Assembly (NCBI GenBank): GCA_029210465.1
Contig: JARGDL010000003.1
Coordinates: 62,001-126,000 of the forward strand
Length of the DNA: 64,000 bases
Source: Stygiobacter electus
GTDB lineage: Bacteria > Bacteroidota > Ignavibacteria > Ignavibacteriales > Melioribacteraceae
Direction: 5' to 3'
Position 1 is the first letter of the stretch. The number at the start of each line of letters is the position of its first letter. Of this stretch, positions 10,079 through 18,415 are shown in pieces. The notes below the pieces were generated by a model. The model was not told where the DNA came from, ran no database searches, and saw only the letters and a list, made by a program, of their open reading frames with translations. The translations under genes and the position numbers were made by a program.

Positions 10079-11511
10079 TAGCTAACTCAAATCATTGGAT
10101 AATTGAACAAACTAAAGTTAATTCAAGTAAACCAGCGATTGTTTGTGAACAAAAAACACTTTCCTATTTTGATTTTTTTGAAGAATGTAAAAATCTAACT
10201 TACTATCTAATAGAATCCGGTATTAAAGAAAATACACATGTTGGGATTCTTTTAAATCATTCATTTGAATTTTACATTGCTATTAATTCAATTTGGTTAA
10301 TTGGAGCAGTTGTAATTCCGCTAAATCCTAAAAGCAAAAGAGAAGAATTAAAATTTCAAATTGAAAAAGCTGATATAAATTTTATTATCACAAATTTAGA
10401 AAATGAAACAAATCAAATATTTAATGCAAAAATTATTTCTATAAAAAATATAGATAGAACGACTAATGATAAAAAATTAATTTTTAATGATTACAAATCT
10501 GATAGTAATGCATTAATAATGTTCACTTCAGGTTCAACTGGAAAACCAAAAGCAGTTGTTCATACTTTTAATTCATTATTCAATCATGTTAAAAATCTCA
10601 ATGAGAAAATAATTTTAACATCAGAAGACAAATGGTTGGCATCATTGCCTCTTTTTCATATCGGAGGTTACATGATTTTAATTCGTGCATTATTATCTGG
10701 TGGTGTTGTAATTTTTCCAAAATCATTAAAAGTAGAAGACATGTCAAAATCTTTTAAATATTCACCAACTCATGCTTCATTTGTAACAACCATGCTGAAT
10801 AATTTTTTAGAAAAAAATATTTCTTTACCTGAAAGTTTAAAATATATTTTTGTTGGAGGTGGACCAATTGATTTTAATCTATATAAAATTTATAAAGAAA
10901 AATTTGGCGTTGTTATAAAAGTATATGGTTCAACTGAAACATGTTCGATGGTTTCTGCTTTATTTCCAAAAGATGATTTTGAAAATTCGCTTGGTAAACC
11001 AATTTCAAACTCAATTGCTATTTCAATTTTGAAAAATAGTAATGACAAATCAGGAGAAATTTTAGTCAAATCCGATTCACTATTCAAAGAATATTATAAT
11101 GATCAAACTACAACATCAGAGAAATTCACAAGTGGTTTTTATAAAACTGGCGATTATGGCTACGTAAACGAAAATGGCTTTCTTTTTTTAGAAAACAGAA
11201 GAGAAGATATAATTATAAGTGGGGGCGAAAACATTAGTAAAATTGAAGTTGAAAATGAAATAAAAAACATCAGTGGTGTTGAAGATGTATTTGTTTTTGG
11301 GATAAATGATAATTATTGGGGTGAAATTGTTTGTGCATTAATTCAATCTAAAACATTGACTCAAGATGAAATAAATTTTGCTTTAAAGAAAAATTTATCT
11401 TCTTATAAAATGCCGAAAAAGATATTTTTTACAGAAAAAATTCCACGAACCGATTTGGGTAAAATTTCAAAAAAAGAAATTTTAGATTTACTTAATCTAA
11501 GTGATGAGTAA
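10075..11511 (+). CDS. menE: o-Succinylbenzoate-CoA ligase
   Basis: Adenylate-forming ligase that activates o-succinylbenzoate with ATP and CoA. Motifs are MFTSGSTGKPKAVVHT (phosphate-binding loop), YGSTETC, KTGDYGYVNENGF, and the C-terminal lysine region PRTDLGKISKKE. At 478 residues it is of normal size. It is the last gene of the plus-strand men operon; its final 20 bases overlap the end of the convergent thioesterase gene. Confidence 0.93.
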   Translation: MIANSNHWIIEQTKVNSSKPAIVCEQKTLSYFDFFEECKNLTYYLIESGIKENTHVGILLNHSFEFYIAINSIWLIGAVVIPLNPKSKREELKFQIEKADINFIITNLENETNQIFNAKIISIKNIDRTTNDKKLIFNDYKSDSNALIMFTSGSTGKPKAVVHTFNSLFNHVKNLNEKIILTSEDKWLASLPLFHIGGYMILIRALLSGGVVIFPKSLKVEDMSKSFKYSPTHASFVTTMLNNFLEKNISLPESLKYIFVGGGPIDFNLYKIYKEKFGVVIKVYGSTETCSMVSALFPKDDFENSLGKPISNSIAISILKNSNDKSGEILVKSDSLFKEYYNDQTTTSEKFTSGFYKTGDYGYVNENGFLFLENRREDIIISGGENISKIEVENEIKNISGVEDVFVFGINDNYWGEIVCALIQSKTLTQDEINFALKKNLSSYKMPKKIFFTEKIPRTDLGKISKKEILDLLNLSDE

Positions 11512-11890
11512 GTTGCTCGTAAAAATCTTGAGGCAATTCTATTTTTTCAAACTTTTCTTTGTAGACACAAACATGTACAGTTTTTGCCATTGCAGTAAAT
11601 TCTTTTCCTCTGTAAAATCTGTAAGTAATTTCGAATGAAGATTTTTTTAGCATACTGACTACAACTTCAACTTTTAATTCATCACCAACTTTTATAGGTC
11701 TCACAAAATCAGCTTCTGCATGCATAATTGGCAAAATGTAATCTTGATCAAAGAAGAAATTTCTTTTGGTAGAAAGACTTCTTAAAAAATCTTCATAAGC
11801 CGCATGAACATATTTAAAAATGCTTGCGTAAAAAATTATTCCAGCTGGGTCAGCATCATAAAAATAAACTTTTATATTTGATGTGAACAT
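11492..11890 (-). CDS. 4HBT hotdog-fold acyl-CoA thioesterase, candidate DHNA-CoA thioesterase
   Basis: A 132-residue hotdog-fold protein. The N-terminal VYFYDADPAGIIFYASIFKY-type segment matches the active-site region of 4-hydroxybenzoyl-CoA-type thioesterases, with the catalytic aspartate in DADPAG. Known DHNA-CoA thioesterases belong to this family, and no other enzyme for that step is present in the men operon. The gene faces menE and overlaps it by 20 bases, so it is linked to the pathway by position but not by transcript. A general acyl-CoA or YbgC-like thioesterase remains possible. Confidence 0.7.
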   Translation of the reverse strand: MFTSNIKVYFYDADPAGIIFYASIFKYVHAAYEDFLRSLSTKRNFFFDQDYILPIMHAEADFVRPIKVGDELKVEVVVSMLKKSSFEITYRFYRGKEFTAMAKTVHVCVYKEKFEKIELPQDFYEQLTHHLD

Positions 11891-11966
11891 ATTTCTCTTT
11901 TTTTTGATTTCAAATTTACTTAACTATTTTACATTTTACATTATCAAATAAATATTTTTATAGAAA

Positions 11967-13226
11967 TTGAAAATAAGCATTGTAATAATAATCATAGTCT
12001 TATCAAGCGTAGCTTTCTCTCAAGAGATTAAAAGAGAATTCTATCCAAACGGTAAACTTAAATCCGAAGGCACGTATATTAATAACCAGAAACATGGTGT
12101 TTATAAAGAATATTTTCAGAACGGCAAACTTTGGAAAGAATGGAATTTTGTTAACGGGAAAGAAAACGGCCTTTCAATCTGGTATTTTGAAGATGGCACA
12201 AAAAGTATGGAATGGAATTATGTTAATGGTAAACTTGAGGGAATTTCAAAATGGTATTATGAAACTGGCGAACTTTGGGCTGAAGCTAATTATGAAAATA
12301 ACTTTCAAGAAGGTTTTACAAAAACATATTATAAAAGTGGTAAGTTGTTAGCCATTTGGAGTTATAAAAATGGCAAGTTAAATGGCTTATCAAAAATATT
12401 TTTCGAAAATGGAAAAGTAGAAGTTGAAAGAAATTATGTTGACGATAAACTTGAAGGAATAAGTAAAGTATATTATGATTTTGGCAATCTTGCTCTCGAA
12501 GCTAAATATAAAAATGATAAACTCGATGGTGAATCATATTTATATTATCCCGATGGCTCAATTAAAGTGATTGATACTTATAAAGATGGACAGATTGTTA
12601 AACGTGTTCGTTATGATATTAGAGGAAAATTTGACAAAGTTGAAGAAGATTTTGAAGAGTTTTATGACGAAGGAACTTTCAAAAAATCTTTACATTTCAG
12701 AGAAGGCAAATTAGAAGGTGAAATTAAAGAATATTATTCAAACGGATTTTTAAAAGCTGTTTTGAATTATAAAAATGATTTACTTAACGGACCAGCAAAA
12801 TTTTACAATGCTAACGGAACACTAAATGAAGAAGTGAATTTCATAAATAATTTAAGAGAGGGCAATTCAATCCAATACAACAATTATGGAATTAAAATCG
12901 CTGAAGTAAATTATAGTTTCGATAAGAAAAATGGTGAAGCAAAAACTTTTTATCCCACGGGTGAAATTGAATCAATCAGATTTTTTAAAAATGATAAATT
13001 AAATGGTACTATAAAATGGTTTTCAAAAAATGGAAATCTTATTGCTGAAGAAAATTACGTTGATAATTTGAAAGATGGAATTACAAAATATTACTTTGAA
13101 AATGGATCTATTTCAGATTTTATGGTTTACAAAAATAATTTACTAAATGGTAAAGTTATTTCTTACGATATTAATGGAAATGTAATTCAGTCAAAGGAAT
13201 TTCAAAACGGTGAAATAATTAAATAA
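11967..13226 (+). CDS. Exported YwqK/MORN-variant repeat protein
   Basis: The protein starts at a TTG codon, which places a clean signal peptide (hydrophobic run ending SSVAFSQ) at the N-terminus; no in-frame ATG offers this. The rest is about 15 tandem units of 22-24 residues with the pattern Y-x-NGKL-x-G-x-x-x-x-YY-x-x-G, as in MORN-variant and YwqK proteins, which probably form a beta-solenoid. YwqK is named an antitoxin in some databases, but no toxin gene is next to it and the protein looks exported. Ten bases separate it from the GH31 gene, so it probably belongs to that operon. The function is unknown. Confidence 0.75.
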   Translation: MKISIVIIIIVLSSVAFSQEIKREFYPNGKLKSEGTYINNQKHGVYKEYFQNGKLWKEWNFVNGKENGLSIWYFEDGTKSMEWNYVNGKLEGISKWYYETGELWAEANYENNFQEGFTKTYYKSGKLLAIWSYKNGKLNGLSKIFFENGKVEVERNYVDDKLEGISKVYYDFGNLALEAKYKNDKLDGESYLYYPDGSIKVIDTYKDGQIVKRVRYDIRGKFDKVEEDFEEFYDEGTFKKSLHFREGKLEGEIKEYYSNGFLKAVLNYKNDLLNGPAKFYNANGTLNEEVNFINNLREGNSIQYNNYGIKIAEVNYSFDKKNGEAKTFYPTGEIESIRFFKNDKLNGTIKWFSKNGNLIAEENYVDNLKDGITKYYFENGSISDFMVYKNNLLNGKVISYDINGNVIQSKEFQNGEIIK

Positions 13227-13236
13227 AGGAAACCTT

Positions 13237-15654
13237 ATGAAATCTCTCTTAAATTTATTTTTTCTTTACATTGTTATTACTTCAATTATTTATGGCAAAT
13301 TTGAATTCGCAGGAAAAATAAAATCATATTCTGTTGAAAAAAATAGAGTTGAGTTTAATCTCACAAATGCAAAGTTTAATATTTACATTTTAGAAAATAA
13401 CATCATACGATTCAGATTCACCAACCAAAAAGAATTTGACAGAGCTCCATCTTATGCTGTTATTTACAAGCAAGAAGAAAAAACTAATTTTTCATTCAAA
13501 GAAGAAAAAGAAAATTTTACTATCTCAACAGATGAATTAGTAATTCAAATAAAAAAAGATCCTTGCCGCGTTTCAATTTTTGACAAACAAATGAATTTAA
13601 TAAATCAAGATGAAGAAAGTTTTGGTGTTGCTTTCGATGGTGATGAAGTTCGTTGCCATAAAAAATTATTTACTGATGAAAAATTTATTGGTCTTGGAGA
13701 AAAATCAAAAGAGAACTTGATAAAAAATGGTGACCAATACACAATGTGGAATACTGACTTCCCTGCATATACCTCTACAAAAGATGAACTTTACATGTCA
13801 ATTCCATTTTTTATGGGAGTAAGAAATTTTAAAGCTTATGGAATTTATTTTGACAACACACATAAATCACAATTTAATTTAGGTGCAGCAAATAATCGTT
13901 TTTATTGGTTTGGTGCTGCTCGCGGTGAAATGGATTATTATTTTATCTACGGTCCTGAAATGAAACGTGTAATTTCTGATTACACAAAACTTACAGGAAG
14001 AATGGAACTTCCACCTTTGTGGGCAATTGGTTATCAACAAAGCCGTTGGAGTTATTACCCCGAATCTAAAGTAAGAGAAATTGCTAATGGTTTCAGAAGC
14101 CGAAACATTCCTTGTGATGTTATTTATCTTGATATTCATTACATGGATGAATATCGTGTTTTTACCTGGAATAAAAATCGTTTCCCAGATCCACCAAAAA
14201 TGTTATCTGATTTAAAGGAAGATGGTTTTAAAATTATTACAATTATTGATCCCGGGGTTAAAGCCGATCCAAATTATCATGCAGCTAAAGAAGGTCTTGA
14301 AAAAAATTTATTTGTAAAATATCCTGATGGTATTCCATATCAAGGAGAAGTTTGGCCAAGCTGGTCTTACTTTCCAGATTTTACAAAAAAAGAAACTCGC
14401 GATTGGTGGGGTTTTAAACTTTCATCCTTAATGAAAGATGGTGTTGAAGGATTTTGGAATGATATGAATGAACCAGCAACTTGGGGTGGTGGAAATATTC
14501 CAGATATTGTTCAGTTTTATGACAATGGTTTTGTTTCAGATCATAAAAAAATTAGAAATGTTTATGCACTTGAAATGGCTCATGCAACTCGCGATGGCTT
14601 AAAAAAATATTCTGATAAAAGACATTTTATTTTAAGTCGCGCTGGTTTTGCAGGCATTCAACGTTATGCCGCAAATTGGACTGGCGACAATGCGGTTACT
14701 GAAGAACATTTAAGATTAGCCTTAATTATGCCTGTAAATATTGGCTTAAGCGGTCAACCATTCATTGGCTCCGATGTTGGTGGATTTATGAATGGTGAAC
14801 CTTCAAATGAAATGTATATTCGTTGGATGCAACTTGGTTCATTTACACCTTTCTTCCGCGGGCATTCTTCAATTGATACAAAAGCTCGTGAACCTTGGGC
14901 TTTCAATGAATTCACAGAAGAAAATGCTCGTCAGGCTATTCAACTTCGTTATAAACTTCTTCCATTTTGGTATAATGAATTTTTTAATTCATCAAAAACC
15001 GGTTTACCAATTATGCGAGCTATGTTCTTAAATTATCAGGATGATCAGAATTGTTACAATCTCGATGCTCAATATCAATTTATGATTGGAGAAAATCTTT
15101 TAGTTGCTCCTGTTGTTACATCAACCGATAAAACAAAAAAATTCTATTTACCAAAAGGTAAATGGTATGATTGGATGAACAATAAAGTTGAAACTGGCGG
15201 TGAATATAAAATAATTGAAGTGCCGATAAATAAAATTCCACTTTTCATAAAAGAAGGTGGAATGATTCCCATGCAAGAAGTTCAAAATTATGTTGGTGAA
15301 AAAAACATTGAACAGTTGGAATTAGTAATCTTTCCATCACAAAAATCCACTTTTTCTTTATATGAAGATGATGGTATTACTTACGAATATGAAAAGGGTA
15401 TTTATTCTGTTACCAATTTTACTTGTGAATCAGCACAAAATAAACTTACTTTTTCTGTTTCTAAAGAAAAAAATTCATACAATCAAAATAGAAAATATTA
15501 CATGTTGACTATCTTAAATTCTGAACAACCAAAAGAAATTTATTCCGATAAAATTGAAAAAAAATCAATTGAAACAAATTATGATTCATCGAAGAAAATT
15601 TTAAAAATAAAAGTACCCGATAAGACTGAATTCACTTTAACTATTAATTTTTAA
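13237..15654 (+). CDS. Secreted alpha-glucosidase, GH31
   Basis: An 805-residue glycoside hydrolase with a signal peptide (residues 1-20). The GH31 nucleophile motif is W407-N-D409-M-N-E, with Asp409 as nucleophile and Asp484 in WTGDN as the likely acid/base. The order is N-terminal beta domain, (beta/alpha)8 barrel with WAIGYQQSRWSYY and DVIYLDIHYMD, then C-terminal beta domains with SLYEDDG. The family removes alpha-linked glucose (or xylose) from chain ends; these residues favour alpha-glucosidase. It is followed after three bases by a GH13 enzyme, which suggests joint use of starch- or glycogen-like glucans outside the cytoplasm. Confidence 0.9.
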   Translation: MKSLLNLFFLYIVITSIIYGKFEFAGKIKSYSVEKNRVEFNLTNAKFNIYILENNIIRFRFTNQKEFDRAPSYAVIYKQEEKTNFSFKEEKENFTISTDELVIQIKKDPCRVSIFDKQMNLINQDEESFGVAFDGDEVRCHKKLFTDEKFIGLGEKSKENLIKNGDQYTMWNTDFPAYTSTKDELYMSIPFFMGVRNFKAYGIYFDNTHKSQFNLGAANNRFYWFGAARGEMDYYFIYGPEMKRVISDYTKLTGRMELPPLWAIGYQQSRWSYYPESKVREIANGFRSRNIPCDVIYLDIHYMDEYRVFTWNKNRFPDPPKMLSDLKEDGFKIITIIDPGVKADPNYHAAKEGLEKNLFVKYPDGIPYQGEVWPSWSYFPDFTKKETRDWWGFKLSSLMKDGVEGFWNDMNEPATWGGGNIPDIVQFYDNGFVSDHKKIRNVYALEMAHATRDGLKKYSDKRHFILSRAGFAGIQRYAANWTGDNAVTEEHLRLALIMPVNIGLSGQPFIGSDVGGFMNGEPSNEMYIRWMQLGSFTPFFRGHSSIDTKAREPWAFNEFTEENARQAIQLRYKLLPFWYNEFFNSSKTGLPIMRAMFLNYQDDQNCYNLDAQYQFMIGENLLVAPVVTSTDKTKKFYLPKGKWYDWMNNKVETGGEYKIIEVPINKIPLFIKEGGMIPMQEVQNYVGEKNIEQLELVIFPSQKSTFSLYEDDGITYEYEKGIYSVTNFTCESAQNKLTFSVSKEKNSYNQNRKYYMLTILNSEQPKEIYSDKIEKKSIETNYDSSKKILKIKVPDKTEFTLTINF

Positions 15655-15657
15655 CAA

Positions 15658-17784
15658 ATGTGGAATAAAATGAAAAATCATTCGATAATAACGTTAGCAA
15701 TAATAATTTTACTAAATCAATTAAATTTCGGAGAAACATTGTACCGCGATACTTTTTTATTTAAGTCATACAAAGACACAACAGAGTTTTACCAACATTA
15801 TAAAGAATTAGACAAATATTACTCCGAAAAAAAATTAGGTTCATGGGTAACCAATGGTAAAACATATTTTAGAATTTTTGCACCATCGGCTAATCTTGTA
15901 AAGCTTTGTGTTTTTCAAAAAGTTAAAGATAAAAAACCAAAAGAATTTTTCATGATACGAGATGAACAAGGTGTTTGGGAAGTTGCCGTTGAAGAAGAAT
16001 TATACGGCAAATTTTATGGTTATAAAGTTTATCACAAAGGTGATGATTTTACAAACACTAACATGCCAATTTGTATTGATCCTTATGCAAAGGCAAATGC
16101 AACATTTACAAATTATATGAATCCACGTTTATCAATTGTTGTGAAGGATGAAAATTATAATTGGGAAGATGATAAATGGATACAAAGAGATTGGCGTGAT
16201 TTAATTATTTATGAAATGCATATTCGCGATATGACTGCTCACAAATCAAGCGGAGCTAAAAAAGCCGGAAGTTATCAGGGATTAGTTGAACCCAACATTA
16301 AAGGTGGTCTAGAATACATTAAAAAACTTGGTGTAAATACAGTTGAGCTTTTACCTTCACAAGAATTTGCCTACTGTGAAATTCCTTACAAAAAAAGTTT
16401 TGCCGGAAAATTTAATTCTTGGAATCCTTATGAAAGAAATCATTGGGGTTATATGACTGCATCTTTTTTTGCACCCGCTTCATATTACAGTACTGATTGG
16501 AAAAAATTTAAATGGAAAAAATGGATTGGCACTGATGCAAAACAAATTCATGATTTTAAAGATATGGTAAAAGCTTTTCATAAAAATAACATTGCTGTAG
16601 TAATGGATGTCGTTTACAATCATCTTTCCGAATATGAAGTTGGAAATCTCAAGCAAATAGATAAAGAATATTATTTCAGGTTAGATAAAAAAGGAAACTA
16701 CATTGCTGAAAGTTATTGTGGCAATGATTTGAAAACAGAAAGACCAATGGTTCGCCGTTTAATATTAGAAAGTTTAATTTACTGGATGAAAGAATATCAT
16801 GTTGATGGCTTTCGATTTGATTTAGGAAAATTAATTGATTGGAAAACTGTTGAAGAAATTTCTGCAAAGTTAAGAGAAATAAATCCAAATGTTATTTTGG
16901 TTTGTGAACCTTGGGGCGGCGGATATGATCCAACAGGGTTTTCGAAAAGAAATTGGGGTGCATGGAATGATCAAATTAGAAATGGCATTAAAGGTGAAAA
17001 TCCTTATAACGGTTTAGGCTGGATTTTTGGTCACTGGTATGGAAATAATTCTCCACAAAGAATTAAAAGTTATGTTAATGGAACACTTACAAAAGATTCA
17101 CTTGGTTTATTTTTAAAGAAAGATCATTCGGTTAATTACCTTGAATCTCACGATGGTTACACTCTCGGTGATTTTATTAGAATTGCAACAAAAGAAGTTG
17201 ATCCTCATAAAATAATTAAAGATGTTGATAGACATGTTCGCTTAACACCATCGCAAGAAAAAATTAATCGGCTTGCTGCTTTATTTCTCTTTACATCGCA
17301 AGGAATAACAATGATTCATAGTGGACAAGAATTTGCACGTTCTAAAGTTATTCCTTACAACATTTCTGTTAAAGACACTAACAAAGGAAGAATTGATCAC
17401 AACTCTTACGAAAAAGATAATGAAACAAATTACATTAATTTTAAGCATGCGGAAATTAACAGCGGTTTGTTGAATTATTACAAAGGTTTAATTGCATTAA
17501 GAACAAAATATGAAGCATTTAGAAGAGCTAATTATGATGATATTACTTTTTATGAACATCCAAATAGTAAATTCGGATTAAGCTATTTAATGAATTACAA
17601 AAATGAAAAATTTGTCGTTTTATTTAATTCAGATCAAAATCAAAAATTAGATTTTCCTTTGCCTGAAGGAATTTGGGAAGTTATAGTTGATAAAGACCAT
17701 GCCGGGACAAAAACTCTTTATGTAACAGGTGGAATTTTTACACTTGAACCTATAACGGGTGCGGTTCTAAAATTAAAGGAATAA
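15658..17784 (+). CDS. Secreted GH13 pullulanase/isoamylase-type debranching enzyme
   Basis: A 708-residue GH13 protein with a signal peptide (either ATG 15658 or the in-frame ATG 15670 keeps it) and an N-terminal CBM48-like region around residues 60-160. The four barrel motifs are visible: MDVVYNHL, DGFRFDLG with nucleophile Asp378, VCEPWGG with acid/base Glu407, and NYLESHDG with Asp489. The CBM48 plus HWGYM arrangement is that of enzymes hydrolysing alpha-1,6 branches. The exact choice among pullulanase, isoamylase and GlgX-like activity is uncertain. It lies between the GH31 and VanX-like genes with spacings of three and one bases. Confidence 0.85.
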   Translation: MWNKMKNHSIITLAIIILLNQLNFGETLYRDTFLFKSYKDTTEFYQHYKELDKYYSEKKLGSWVTNGKTYFRIFAPSANLVKLCVFQKVKDKKPKEFFMIRDEQGVWEVAVEEELYGKFYGYKVYHKGDDFTNTNMPICIDPYAKANATFTNYMNPRLSIVVKDENYNWEDDKWIQRDWRDLIIYEMHIRDMTAHKSSGAKKAGSYQGLVEPNIKGGLEYIKKLGVNTVELLPSQEFAYCEIPYKKSFAGKFNSWNPYERNHWGYMTASFFAPASYYSTDWKKFKWKKWIGTDAKQIHDFKDMVKAFHKNNIAVVMDVVYNHLSEYEVGNLKQIDKEYYFRLDKKGNYIAESYCGNDLKTERPMVRRLILESLIYWMKEYHVDGFRFDLGKLIDWKTVEEISAKLREINPNVILVCEPWGGGYDPTGFSKRNWGAWNDQIRNGIKGENPYNGLGWIFGHWYGNNSPQRIKSYVNGTLTKDSLGLFLKKDHSVNYLESHDGYTLGDFIRIATKEVDPHKIIKDVDRHVRLTPSQEKINRLAALFLFTSQGITMIHSGQEFARSKVIPYNISVKDTNKGRIDHNSYEKDNETNYINFKHAEINSGLLNYYKGLIALRTKYEAFRRANYDDITFYEHPNSKFGLSYLMNYKNEKFVVLFNSDQNQKLDFPLPEGIWEVIVDKDHAGTKTLYVTGGIFTLEPITGAVLKLKE

Positions 17785-17785
17785 A

Positions 17786-18391
17786 ATGATTAAAAAAATT
17801 TTATTTACATTTTTAATTGCCTTATCATTTTCAAACGCACAAAATGATAGCTCGATTGTTTCATTGAAAACTATTGATTCAACTATTATTCAAGATGTTC
17901 GTTACGCAACTACAAATAATTTTACTGGAAAGGTTTTATATCCATCTGCCATTGTTTTTTTAAGAAAAGTTGTAGCCGATAGTTTATCAAAAGCAAATAA
18001 ATATTTTTTAGAAAAGTATAATTACAGAATAAAAATTTTTGATGGCTTTAGACCATTACACATTCAGAAATTAATGTGGCAAATCATGCCAGATGAAAGA
18101 TACGTTGCAAATCCAACAAAAGGTTCACGGCATAATCGTGGTGCGGCTGTTGATATTACTTTAGTTGATTTAAATGGTAATGAATTAGATTTTGGAACTC
18201 AATATGATGATTTCTCCGAAAAAGCAAGTCCTAACTATTTAGATTTTCCAAATCCAATTTTAGAAAACAGAAAACTCTTAAAAGAAGTGATGAACAAATT
18301 TGGATTTATACAGCTTGATAGCGAATGGTGGCATTTTGATTTTAAAGACTGGAAAAGGTTTTCAATTCCAGTTGAAGATGGTATTGATTAA
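17786..18391 (+). CDS. D-alanyl-D-alanine dipeptidase, VanX/DdpX (M15D) family
   Basis: Zinc dipeptidase of 201 residues with a signal peptide of about 18 residues. Zinc ligands fit SRHNRGAAVD (His116, Asp123) and WWH (His183), and Glu180 is the expected catalytic base. Family members cleave D-Ala-D-Ala; with an export signal this one more likely recycles peptidoglycan dipeptide in the periplasm than gives glycopeptide resistance, and no vanHA-type genes are nearby. It is the last gene of the MORN-GH31-GH13 run and ends 24 bases before a convergent kinase gene. Confidence 0.88.
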   Translation: MIKKILFTFLIALSFSNAQNDSSIVSLKTIDSTIIQDVRYATTNNFTGKVLYPSAIVFLRKVVADSLSKANKYFLEKYNYRIKIFDGFRPLHIQKLMWQIMPDERYVANPTKGSRHNRGAAVDITLVDLNGNELDFGTQYDDFSEKASPNYLDFPNPILENRKLLKEVMNKFGFIQLDSEWWHFDFKDWKRFSIPVEDGID

Positions 18392-18415
18392 TTTATTTCT
18401 AAAATTCAATATTAT

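Noticed and set aside
12094..12351. 85-codon open frame within the MORN-repeat gene
   Set aside because: It is a frame shadow of the repeat coding sequence, and its repeats mirror those of the real frame.
11967..13226. Toxin-antitoxin module, as YwqK naming suggests
   Set aside because: No toxin-like neighbour, and the protein has a signal peptide and lies in a glycosidase operon.
17786..18391. Vancomycin resistance determinant
   Set aside because: Only a VanX-like dipeptidase is present, with an export signal and no VanH, VanA or VanRS genes.
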